DNA from: Aldehydirespirator sp965221605
Lineage (GTDB): Bacteria; Actinomycetota; Acidimicrobiia; Acidimicrobiales; Aldehydirespiratoraceae
Direction of reading: 5' to 3'
Assembly (NCBI GenBank): GCA_965221605.1
Contig: CBDCSK010000003.1
Span: 1 to 64,000, forward strand
Length of the DNA stretch: 64,000 nt
In this document: one piece after another, positions 14,965 to 23,229 of the stretch
How positions within the stretch are numbered: position 1 is the first letter of the stretch
Layout of the letters: each line of letters begins with the position of its first letter
The notes under the pieces: generated by a model
The model's input: only the letters and a program-made list of their open reading frames with translations
The model's database searches: none
Told to the model about the DNA's origin: nothing
Made by a program: the position numbers and the translations under genes

Positions 14965-16341
14965 CTATGGCCGCGGTGATCCTCGGCGCGAGAGCACCGG
15001 CGCCTGAGGCACGCGAAAACCGACATCGGCTGGGGGTCCCGCTCGGGATGACGGCAATGGCGGAGCGCCAGCACGTGACGGTGTCTTGTTGTGGCGCCGG
15101 GGACGGTGGCCTGGTTCGGTATCGGTGGCGTGGGCCGGGCCGTGGCGGATGCAGTCGGACGGTGCGATGGTACGGAGACCCCGTCCGTCGGGGACCACTT
15201 TCCAGTTGTGGTGGTGGACTTTGTGGTGGCAGTGCCAGCACAGCGGGATCATGTTGGTGATGTCGGTGGCTCCGCCCTGTGACACCGGCTTGATGTGATG
15301 GGCCTGGCACAAAGGCGGCGGCGCGCCGCAGCCCGCGCATCCGCCGTATTTGGCGATGAGGGCCCTGAACTGGGCCTCGGTCGCGATGGTCTTGGTGTGG
15401 CCGTGCCACAGCGGTACGCCCTTGTCGCTGAACACGATCCCTGTGACTCTGGCGTTGCACATGTGCTCTTCGAGCACGCTTTGGGGGATCACTGCTCCGC
15501 CGGCGATCTCTGCGAAGTCGCGGGTGCCGTCGGCGCTGAGATGCTGCACGATCGAGATGTCGGCGCGTCGACCCGTCCGACGGTTAGCGCCGTTGCCGGT
15601 TCCATCGGCGGTGAGAGCCTCAAGGGCATCGGCCATGCGCTGATCAGGGCTGCGCGGTTCGACCTCAGGATGCTTGCGGTCTTCCCGGCGGAGCGCTTCG
15701 GCCTGCTCGTTCAGGCGTTTGCGCAGCTTGGCGCCCGCGACCGGATCGAACTCGCCGCGTAGATGGACCATGCCGTCGTCGCCGTCCCAGATGCGCAACC
15801 GACGCCGTCGACGGAGCCGCTGCCAGTCGGCCTCGGTGCTATCGGCCTTGCGCTGCGCCGACCACCGGCTCGCCTCCCGGACGAACTGATCCGGAGGCAG
15901 CGTCGAAGCCATGGCCAGCAACTCAGAATCCTCGACGACCGCTTCGGGGCTGGTCTTGTCAGAGGCGTCAGCCAGGACCTTCGCGTTGGCGAAGGACACC
16001 TGTCCGTCCTCGACTGCCCGCTGAACATCGGGCAGAGCCTGAAGTCGCTGAGCCGTCTTGACCTGCCCGGCGGCCTCGCGCCGCGACAGCCCCGCCGTTT
16101 GAGCCAGCACCCCTGCACCGCCGTCACCATGGCGCTCACGCGCGGCCAGACCTCCCGCGGCATGGGTCTGGCAGGCGTCGAGCTTGGCCCGCATCGACTT
16201 GAACGCCCCAAGCCCCACACGCAACTCCCTCGTTGAGGTGTCACCGGACCTGCACAGCGCCAACACATCATCAAGCGCCGCCTCGGCCCGCCGGATCGCC
16301 TTCTTCATCATGCAGAACATCATGCCACACCCCTGTGACAT
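14965..16341 (-). CDS. DUF222 / HNH endonuclease domain protein (13E12-repeat family)
   Basis: A 458-residue protein. The N-terminal two thirds match the DUF222 pattern (GLSRREAAGQVKTAQRLQ, VSFANAKVLADAS, MVHLRGEFDPVAGAKLRKRL, RMADALEAL). The HNH nuclease motif follows: CAGCGAPPPLCQAHHIKPVS, then NMIPLCWHCHHKVHHHNW, with CxxC and HCHHKVHHH as metal and catalytic ligands. These genes are multicopy and highly variable in actinobacteria and are suspected of mobile or homing behaviour. The C-terminal 60 residues are disordered and basic. The promoter region upstream (16342-16558) is AT-rich with the palindrome TCATTTAAATGA at 16359-16370. Confidence 0.88.
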   Translation of the reverse strand: MSQGCGMMFCMMKKAIRRAEAALDDVLALCRSGDTSTRELRVGLGAFKSMRAKLDACQTHAAGGLAARERHGDGGAGVLAQTAGLSRREAAGQVKTAQRLQALPDVQRAVEDGQVSFANAKVLADASDKTSPEAVVEDSELLAMASTLPPDQFVREASRWSAQRKADSTEADWQRLRRRRRLRIWDGDDGMVHLRGEFDPVAGAKLRKRLNEQAEALRREDRKHPEVEPRSPDQRMADALEALTADGTGNGANRRTGRRADISIVQHLSADGTRDFAEIAGGAVIPQSVLEEHMCNARVTGIVFSDKGVPLWHGHTKTIATEAQFRALIAKYGGCAGCGAPPPLCQAHHIKPVSQGGATDITNMIPLCWHCHHKVHHHNWKVVPDGRGLRTIAPSDCIRHGPAHATDTEPGHRPRRHNKTPSRAGAPPLPSSRAGPPADVGFRVPQAPVLSRRGSPRP

Positions 16342-16538
16342 CTGTCAAGCATTTACAATCATTTAAATGAATTTACATATTATAGGACTCTCGGGTGTCG
16401 CAGCTGGTAGCCGCCGTCGGTGCAGCGCGGCGCAGCGCAGCCGATCCGCGATGCAAGCGGCCTGTCTCGCAAACGCAGCACACCCAAGTGGATCCGAGTG
16501 AACGCCAGGCAGACGCCGTTGCATTTACTTTCCAAAAG

Positions 16539-16554
16539 CGTATAGTTCTATACG
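16539..16554. promoter_or_regulatory. Operator overlapping the -10 box of the MNT/HEPN-type pair
   Basis: CGTATAG-TT-CTATACG is a perfect 7-bp inverted repeat with a 2-nt spacer, ending 4 nt before the ATG at 16559. TATAGT inside it is a good -10 box, so a protein bound here would block transcription. The downstream gene has an N-terminal HTH, making autoregulation the simplest reading. Confidence 0.6.
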
Positions 16555-16558
16555 GTTT

Positions 16559-17197
16559 ATGAAAGTTCCTGCGCCGCCGCTCGCTCCCATCCTTCGCTCA
16601 GATGCCCAGGGCAGGATCCTGGCGCGCGTGCTCGCCGACCCCGACAGGAGCCACAGCTTGTCCGACCTAGTCGCCGCGACGGGCACGAGCATGCCGACGG
16701 TGCTGCGGGAAGTGCAACGAGGCGAGCAGGCGGGAATCCTCACCACCGAGAAGGTCGGTCCCATGCGGCGAGTGTGCGCCCGGGTCGACCATCCTCTATA
16801 CGACGCGGTGCGCCGGATCATTCTCGCCACCTACGGCCCGCCGACGGTGGTTGCCGAAGAGTTCGCCGGCATCGAGGGGGCTGAAGCGGTCCTGTTGATC
16901 GGTTCTTGGGCCGCACGCTATTTGGGCGAGGCGGGCCGAGCCCCAAACGACATCGACGTGCTGGTAATCGGAGACGCGGACCGCGATCTCGTAGACGACG
17001 CTGCCCAACGGGTCGAGGGACGGATCGGGATGCCGGTCCAAGCGACCGTCCGCACGCATTCCCAGTGGAGATCTGAGCGCAGCAGTTTCATCCGAGAGGT
17101 CAAGTCGCGGCCCCTCGTCGTCGTCCTCGCGAACGATGAACAGGAACCAAGAAGAGAACTCCTTGAGCTTGAAGCCAAAGGCGGTAGATTTCCATGA
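16559..17197 (+). CDS. HTH-nucleotidyltransferase (MNT-type antitoxin candidate)
   Basis: 212 residues. Residues 10-85 form a winged-helix domain (LSDLVAATGTSMPTVLREVQ, then AGILTTEKVG). From about residue 110 a minimal nucleotidyltransferase domain follows with the GS motif LIGSWAARYLGE and the metal-binding NDIDVLVIGD. In MNT/HEPN systems the nucleotidyltransferase adenylylates and silences its HEPN partner; fusion to an HTH would add autorepression through the palindrome at 16539-16554. Its stop overlaps the next gene by 4 nt (ATGA). Functions are from family knowledge; the pairing is seen directly. Confidence 0.8.
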   Translation: MKVPAPPLAPILRSDAQGRILARVLADPDRSHSLSDLVAATGTSMPTVLREVQRGEQAGILTTEKVGPMRRVCARVDHPLYDAVRRIILATYGPPTVVAEEFAGIEGAEAVLLIGSWAARYLGEAGRAPNDIDVLVIGDADRDLVDDAAQRVEGRIGMPVQATVRTHSQWRSERSSFIREVKSRPLVVVLANDEQEPRRELLELEAKGGRFP

Positions 17198-17670
17198 GCT
17201 GGCAACGGGGACACGCCGAGGTCCAACGATTGATCGCGGGCGGCGAACTTCAACAGGTGGCCCCCTCGGCCGATGTCGCCAGCCGGTTGGTGGCCGGCGC
17301 CGACGCCCATATCAGGCTCGCCTCAAAGGGCACCTCGGACGACCCGGCAGGCGCACTCCAGCTTTCCTACGATGCCGCACGCAAGGCCGCCGCCGCACTG
17401 CTCGCGGTACAAGGGCTGCGCGCCACCACCCGAGGGGGCCACATCGCTGTCATCGATGCCATACGCGCCCAATTCAACGAGCGCGGCGGAATGGAGGTAT
17501 TCGGCCGCCTGCACGCCATGCGCCGGCGCCGCAACCGCATCGAGTATCCCGACGAAGACTCCCCCGGAGTCGACGAGCACGACGCCCAGCAAGCCCTCAA
17601 CACCGAACAAGACGTGATCGACGCGGCAAGGCGGCTCCTCAACAGCGGACGCTTGGACGTCTTCGAATAG
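17194..17670 (+). CDS. HEPN-domain protein (toxin candidate)
   Basis: 158 residues, all helical. Features of a HEPN domain: LQLSYDAARKAAAALLAVQG in the first helices and MRRRRNRIEYPDED in the last, which matches the R-N-x3-(H/Y) HEPN position with Tyr in place of the usual catalytic His. Canonical HEPN toxins are ribonucleases using R-x4-6-H, so either this subfamily works differently or it is not a nuclease. It is translationally coupled to the HTH-nucleotidyltransferase gene, the arrangement known for MNT/HEPN modules. Confidence 0.72.
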   Translation: MSWQRGHAEVQRLIAGGELQQVAPSADVASRLVAGADAHIRLASKGTSDDPAGALQLSYDAARKAAAALLAVQGLRATTRGGHIAVIDAIRAQFNERGGMEVFGRLHAMRRRRNRIEYPDEDSPGVDEHDAQQALNTEQDVIDAARRLLNSGRLDVFE

Positions 17671-17939
17671 ACCGAGGCCGGGCTCTGTTCGTCTAGCCCA
17701 GAGAAACCCAGGACGGTTAGAAGCCCGAATGGGGCGAAGGCGCCGCTGGATGCTGGAACCGGGATCCTGGACCCTGGACTGGAATGGAATGGATCTGGAG
17801 GTGGGTTCGCCACTTGTCCTGACCTTCAGGTTCGTAGCGTGCGGCGAGGCTACTACCCAGGTCGAGGAGCGGTTACTACCCAACTTCCCAAGAGCGTGCC
17901 GTGTCCAGAGGGTTCATGCCGCTGGAGCAGCTGGACTGC

Positions 17940-20900
17940 CTACTGTCCCCGTAGGCCCATTGTGCAGACGACGGTGGGTTCGTTGTCTGCGCTGTCGGGG
18001 GTGGGTGGCACGCAGAGCCGGTTGTCGTTGTGGAGGCTCACTACGAGGGCGGCGAGGTCGTCGGTGCTGCGGTCACGGGCAGCGTTGGCGAGTAGTTGGG
18101 TGGCTGATTCGTAGAGGGGGCGTTCGTTGATGGCGTCGTGGGCTGCTTCGAGGTCTGCTCTGGTGAACAGGAGGTTGTCGGTGAAGGTGTCCATCTGGTC
18201 GTGCAGCCTGCGCCAGACTTTGCCTCGCACGCCTTGCAGGGCTCCGGTGGCGCGCCCGGCGGGGGTTCGCAGCGGCCCGCCTAGTGCGGCTGCGGTGAGG
18301 TCGTGATGGTCGTCGAGGCGCGGCACCGGCGGTGTGTCGGGTTCGCATTCGGCGAGCCGCAGGGCTTCTTGTGGGGTGACTCGGCGGGCTTGCCCGGCGG
18401 GTTCCACGAACGCGAAGGCGTCGGCTCCGGCGACGGTCTGGGCATGAACCAGCACTCCGGTGTCGGCGGAGTCGCCGGTGGTGCGCTTGGTGGAGTAGAC
18501 GACGTTGGGCAGCGAGGCGACCCGCTCGGCGATGTCGGGGTGGTTCGTTTCGGCGTGTCGCCAGATCTCGTAGGCCATCGACACGGGATCGACTTCTTCG
18601 ATGCCGGAGAGCCCGTAGGGGGAGTGTTCGTCGAAGACGCCGGCGACGACCTGGCTCTCGGTGGGGTCGCCGAAGAACGCCTCGTCGGAGCCGAGCAGTC
18701 GGGCGTTCTCGCCCAGCCGGTCCCGGATGCGTCCCCGGAGGTTGATCTCGCCCTCGACCTCATCTGCGGGCATCAGCGAGTAGACCAGCACTTCGGGGGC
18801 AGTCTGGCCGATGCGGTCCACTCGTCCCGCCCGCTGCACGAGCTTGACGATGGCCCAGGGCAGGTCGTAGTTGACGATGATGTGGGCGTCCTGGAGGTTC
18901 TGGCCCTCTGAGAGCACGTCGGTGGACACCAGCACCCGCAGCTCGTCGCGCACTTTGGAGCCGTCGGCGCCGACGGTGTTGGAGGTCGGCGAGAAGCGCT
19001 GGGCGAGCGCGGTGGGGTTCTCGGAGTCGCCGGTCACCATCCCGACGCCCTCGACGCCGCGGCGCAGCAGTTCCTCGGACACGTATCGGGCGGTGTCGGC
19101 CGCCTCGGTGAAGATGAGCACCTTGCTGTCTGGGTAGCGGTCCGTCAGCAGGCTCTGCAGCCCGGCGATCTTGCCGTCGCGGTCTGAGTCCCAGGCTCCG
19201 AAGCGGTCGAGCATCTCTGTGATGACCTCTGCGTCGTGGCGCAGGTCGTCTGCGAGGTCGTCTCTGAACATGTCGTGCGGAGTCCAGCGGATCGCTTTGG
19301 GGTTCTTGGCGCGCAGCTTGTCGTAGGCGCTAGTGGCGGTGTCGTCGCCAGGGTCGAACAGCGCCGTGCCGTCACCGTCCTCGCTGCTGTCCTCGGGGTC
19401 CTTGTCCGCCTCCGCTGCCCACAGCGCGTTGTCGACCGATCCGATGGGCACCGACAACTCGTTGTCGAGCGCGTGAGCGGTCACAAGGTTCCGCAGGCGG
19501 TGACGGCGCAGCGTCGCGATGAACGCAGGCCCCGACGAGGACAGCCGTTTGAACATCGTGATTCGAGTGAAGCCGGCGAGGTTGCCTCTCGCCGACTTCT
19601 CCAAGTCGTCCACAAGCCGGCGCTCATCGGGGCTGGACGGCTCGAACCCCTGACAGATGTAATCCCCAAGACGGTAGCGGGGCAGCATCAGATCGCGGAT
19701 CGAGTCCAGCGTGTTCTCCGATGCCATCTCGTAGGCGGGATCATCCTCGGTGAGGGTCCGCTCGGTGGGCATCACCACACGCTTCGGGAAGTAGAACCGC
19801 TTGCCGGTGCCGAACTCCAGGTAGCGGCGACCCTGCTCGTCTTCGTCCGCGTAGTTGTCCTCCACGAACCGGCGGGTCCGGCGCACGAGATACTGCGACA
19901 TCAACGCCTGCCAGTCCTCAAGGTGCTCGGACCGCTTGAACGCTCCCAGCGTGGAGGTCCGCCCGCCGCACATCAACTCGAAATCCGCGGCCCCTGCCTC
20001 CGCGATGGCCCGCTCCGGGCGCAGGCCCAGATCGGTGTCGGGCCGGAGGAACAGCGACAACTGCGACGCCAGGTCGGCGAGTTCCTTGTTGTAGGGCGTC
20101 GCGGTCAACAACAGCACCCGCGACTCGTTGTCGGCGATGTATTTACTGAGAGCGCCATGGTCTCGGCGCTTGTCGCTTCGCAGGTTGTGGGCCTCGTCGA
20201 CGATCACCAGCCGATAGCGGCGAGCAACCGGAAGAGTCCGATGAACCATCGACAGCGACTCAACATCGCCTCTCACATCGTGTTCGTGTAGGTACGACTT
20301 CCACATCTCGGTGAGGTTCTTCGGGCACACCACCAGCGTCTCGAAACCCTGCTCCTCCTGCAGCAGCCGGGCCACCGCCGTGCCGACGAGGGTCTTGCCC
20401 AGCCCTACCACGTCACCGATCATGGCGCCGCCCTTCTGCATCACGATGCGGGCCGCGATCTTCACTGCATTGGCCTGGAACTTGAGCAGCTTGTCTCGCA
20501 TCGACGCGGGCAGGCCATACTCGATCAGGCCCTCGCGGGCCTCCTTGGACAGGTGGTAGGCCATCTTCAGATACACGAGATACGGGTCGAGCTGGTCCTC
20601 CGATGCCCACGACTCCTGTAGCGACTCGGCCAGCTCGGGCATCGCATCGACGGTGAACGGGTCGTTCCAGCGGTCCTCGAACCAGCGGTGCAGTTTGGCG
20701 GTGGCGTCGCCGTCGACCACATCGACGTTCAGTTCGCCCTGCTCGCGCAGCCCGGCCACCGTCAGGTTGGACGAGCCGACGTAGCCGACCCTGGGAGCGG
20801 CGGTGTCGTCGCGGTGACAGAGGTAGAGCTTGGCGTGCAGCCGATGGGCGGTGTGTACCCGCACCTGCACGTCTGCGGAGGTGATCTGGCGAAGCAGCGC

Positions 20901-21251
20901 CCGAAGCGCGGTCTCGTCGCCCTCGGTGGGCAGGCCGACCTGCAGCTGGCTGCGATATTCGGTGACCGTCTCGTCCTTCAAGCGGGCCGCGGTGCGGTTG
21001 TCGGTGGGGTCGGGTTCGCGCATCCGGGCCAGCCGGCGCATCTCGTCGGCAGGCGCTTCGTGCATCCCGACCAGGATCCGGGCCTTCGGACCGTCCGGCC
21101 GCTCGGGCAGCGCGTCCACCGCCTCGGCCAGCAGCTTCCATCCCCGAAGATTGAAATAGCCGATAGCCGCGTCCAGCCGATACGACGACCCCAGCGTCGC
21201 CAGAAGCTCCCGCTCAGTGCCAAGCTCAATATTGTCAAGAATCAACGGCAC
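17940..21251 (-). CDS. PLD-SNF2 helicase (DrmD/HepA-like) of a methyltransferase-linked defence locus
   Basis: 1103 residues. The N-terminal phospholipase-D-like domain contains H139-x-K141 and GSSN (159-162). The SNF2/HepA-type motor has Walker A GDVVGLGKT (279-287), DEAH (352-355) and LTATPYNK from residue 382; the C-terminal lobe carries LVSTDVLSEGQNLQDA and the arginine-finger motif QRAGRVDRIGQ. AAGGAG 7 nt before GTG at 21251, which lies 4 nt after the methyltransferase stop, sets the start and marks an operon; longer frames overlap the methyltransferase. Helicases of this type accompany adenine methyltransferases in class 1 DISARM (DrmD with DrmMI) and other anti-phage loci. No drmA/drmB/drmC genes are present here, so a minimal two-gene locus is the more cautious description. 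Confidence 0.85.
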   Translation of the reverse strand: MPLILDNIELGTERELLATLGSSYRLDAAIGYFNLRGWKLLAEAVDALPERPDGPKARILVGMHEAPADEMRRLARMREPDPTDNRTAARLKDETVTEYRSQLQVGLPTEGDETALRALLRQITSADVQVRVHTAHRLHAKLYLCHRDDTAAPRVGYVGSSNLTVAGLREQGELNVDVVDGDATAKLHRWFEDRWNDPFTVDAMPELAESLQESWASEDQLDPYLVYLKMAYHLSKEAREGLIEYGLPASMRDKLLKFQANAVKIAARIVMQKGGAMIGDVVGLGKTLVGTAVARLLQEEQGFETLVVCPKNLTEMWKSYLHEHDVRGDVESLSMVHRTLPVARRYRLVIVDEAHNLRSDKRRDHGALSKYIADNESRVLLLTATPYNKELADLASQLSLFLRPDTDLGLRPERAIAEAGAADFELMCGGRTSTLGAFKRSEHLEDWQALMSQYLVRRTRRFVEDNYADEDEQGRRYLEFGTGKRFYFPKRVVMPTERTLTEDDPAYEMASENTLDSIRDLMLPRYRLGDYICQGFEPSSPDERRLVDDLEKSARGNLAGFTRITMFKRLSSSGPAFIATLRRHRLRNLVTAHALDNELSVPIGSVDNALWAAEADKDPEDSSEDGDGTALFDPGDDTATSAYDKLRAKNPKAIRWTPHDMFRDDLADDLRHDAEVITEMLDRFGAWDSDRDGKIAGLQSLLTDRYPDSKVLIFTEAADTARYVSEELLRRGVEGVGMVTGDSENPTALAQRFSPTSNTVGADGSKVRDELRVLVSTDVLSEGQNLQDAHIIVNYDLPWAIVKLVQRAGRVDRIGQTAPEVLVYSLMPADEVEGEINLRGRIRDRLGENARLLGSDEAFFGDPTESQVVAGVFDEHSPYGLSGIEEVDPVSMAYEIWRHAETNHPDIAERVASLPNVVYSTKRTTGDSADTGVLVHAQTVAGADAFAFVEPAGQARRVTPQEALRLAECEPDTPPVPRLDDHHDLTAAALGGPLRTPAGRATGALQGVRGKVWRRLHDQMDTFTDNLLFTRADLEAAHDAINERPLYESATQLLANAARDRSTDDLAALVVSLHNDNRLCVPPTPDSADNEPTVVCTMGLRGQ

Positions 21252-21255
21252 GCCG

Positions 21256-23229
21256 CTACTCCTTGTTGCCGAAGACCATGCGGTCGCGCAGGTTCCCAGC
21301 AGCCTCGAACGCAGCCTCATCGAGGCCCCACATCTTCGCCAGAATCCAATCGGCCCTATCGGTGATGTGGCGCAGCTTCAACATGTTGTAGCGACCCACC
21401 TTGACTCCTGCGTTCAACTTCCACGCCAAGTGATTCGGCATCTCATCCTGGAGGGTTCTTGACAGGCTCAATAGAATCACGAGTTCCATGTCACCCGGTG
21501 TACGGTTGCAAAGCCGTTCGATGTCACCCGGAAACGCTGCAAGCGTGCTGCGGGTGACATGGAACTCGTCGCCGTACATCATCCACCACATGTATCCCCA
21601 GCGTCCAGACAACACCAACAGTGCCAGATCTCTGGTGGCCCCGTCAGAAAAGTGGAGCCACTTTGAGCGCTCGCTCTTGGTTTCCACCGTCGCTCGTGTC
21701 GCAGCATCGACTGTCGGAGGTTCTTCGAGGTACATGCCCATCTGATACCGAGCGACTGTCTTGTAACCGAGGGCGTGCGAGCTGGCGCTGGTGAGTACGT
21801 GGGTGATAGGCGCGTCGGCCGACACGAGTCGTACGAATGCGGGAGCGATACTTGGATCACAGAACGGAAACTGAGATGAAGCGGTGCAATCAAGCAAAGA
21901 TTGGTGAACGGCCGCGTACTCAACTTCTGAGAATAGTGTCGGTCGTCGCCTCGATGGCCACCGCCGACACATCGAAGCCTTGAGACCGGCAGTTCCGACT
22001 CTTGCTCCCACGCATATCGTGTTGCGAACCTTCGCGGAACCAGCGAAGAGGCTATCAGGGATTAGTGAATATGAAGATAGCCACAGCGACTCGAACTGGC
22101 ATCGGACGGTTTCGCGCAACAGCTTGTAATCCCGCCCGAAGCAGAGAGAGTGCATTACGATCATGGCGAAGCGGCCGTTGTCGTTCAGAAGGGTTGAGGC
22201 TCGCTCCATGCATACCGCGTAGAGGTCTGGGCACTTCTGGGTCTTGTAGCCGGTCCAGGTGTAGTCGGTTACGAGGCTGGTCTTGATGTAGGGCGGGTTG
22301 CCGATCACCACGTCGAAGCCGTCGTTGCGCCACACGCTTGGGAACTCCACGAACCAGTGGAACGGCTGGTGGCTGGCACGCCACGCCTCGAAGTCGTCGG
22401 ACTCGTCGCGCATCTCGTGAAGAAGGGTGTCGGCGAGGTTGCGGGCCGCTTGGAGCTTCGCTGAGAGCTTCTGCTTCGCGCCCGTGTGATCGAGCCCGCC
22501 GGTGTCGGCGGACTCTGCTGCGATGTAGTCGTCGAAGGCGTCAGCGATCTGCTTCGCTGTCTCCTGCACTTGCTGTAGTTGGGCGACGTGATCGAGCTTC
22601 TGGCTGAACAGGCGCTCGGTGGCGTCTGTGTCGTCGGCGATGCCTACGAGCAAGTTGCCGCACTTGATGTTGAAGTCCAGGTCGGGCAGCGGCTCCAGGT
22701 CGTCCACGTCGTCGATCTGGGCGGCGAGCTTCAAGAACAGGCGCAGTTTGGCGATCTCGGGCGCCTCGTGCATGATGTCCACGCCGTAGAGGTTGTGAAG
22801 GCAGATCGTCTTGAGCAGCCAGTAGCGCTCGCTGGGATGCTCGCGAGCCGCCGCCAGGAAGATCGCGGAACCCTTGCCCTTGGATTCGAGTTCCTCGGCT
22901 CGTGCGGCCACCTCGGCGTACAGGGGTTCGAGCGTTTCGATGGCGGCGAACAGGAACGCCCCGGACCCGACCGTCGGGTCGCACACCGTCAGCGACCGCA
23001 GCACCTCGAAAGCCGTCTCGCACTCGCCGGGGCTGGCGAGCTGGCTCATGTAGTCGCTGAGAAGCTCCGGCAGGTCCAGGTTCTCGGTTACCGCGTCGTT
23101 GATGCTCCAGTCACGCTCCGGATCTGAGAGCAGTCCGTGCTGGCGGTGGTAGCGCTCGCTGCGATGCACCACATCGCACCAGCGCTCCCCCGGCAACGCC
23201 ACATCCTCGCCCGGCTCGGGCAGGTCCAC
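21256..23229 (-). CDS. Adenine-specific DNA methyltransferase, C-terminal part (frame-shifted)
   Basis: The 657 residues from the GTG at 23229 carry the catalytic core of an Eco57I/PglX-like N6-adenine methyltransferase: motif I (SAM binding) VCDPTVGSGAFLFAA, motif IV DVVIGNPPYIKTS, and DLYAVCMERASTLLNDNGRF, followed by a target-recognition region. The frame is open upstream of 23229 through GGWPWQRRSGDPSDYVDL up to a run of nine G on the coding strand (23269-23277), where it would join the N-terminal part if the tract had one more G or two fewer. The joined protein would be about 1075 residues, the family size. Translated alone, this part lacks the N-terminal domain. The helicase gene follows after 4 nt. 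Confidence 0.85.
   Translation of the reverse strand: MDLPEPGEDVALPGERWCDVVHRSERYHRQHGLLSDPERDWSINDAVTENLDLPELLSDYMSQLASPGECETAFEVLRSLTVCDPTVGSGAFLFAAIETLEPLYAEVAARAEELESKGKGSAIFLAAAREHPSERYWLLKTICLHNLYGVDIMHEAPEIAKLRLFLKLAAQIDDVDDLEPLPDLDFNIKCGNLLVGIADDTDATERLFSQKLDHVAQLQQVQETAKQIADAFDDYIAAESADTGGLDHTGAKQKLSAKLQAARNLADTLLHEMRDESDDFEAWRASHQPFHWFVEFPSVWRNDGFDVVIGNPPYIKTSLVTDYTWTGYKTQKCPDLYAVCMERASTLLNDNGRFAMIVMHSLCFGRDYKLLRETVRCQFESLWLSSYSLIPDSLFAGSAKVRNTICVGARVGTAGLKASMCRRWPSRRRPTLFSEVEYAAVHQSLLDCTASSQFPFCDPSIAPAFVRLVSADAPITHVLTSASSHALGYKTVARYQMGMYLEEPPTVDAATRATVETKSERSKWLHFSDGATRDLALLVLSGRWGYMWWMMYGDEFHVTRSTLAAFPGDIERLCNRTPGDMELVILLSLSRTLQDEMPNHLAWKLNAGVKVGRYNMLKLRHITDRADWILAKMWGLDEAAFEAAGNLRDRMVFGNKE

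Noticed and set aside
17725..17820. CTGGA/ATGGA short repeats downstream of the HEPN gene
   Set aside because: Irregular spacing and no symmetry or conservation; treated as simple-sequence noise in a 269-bp gap without genes.
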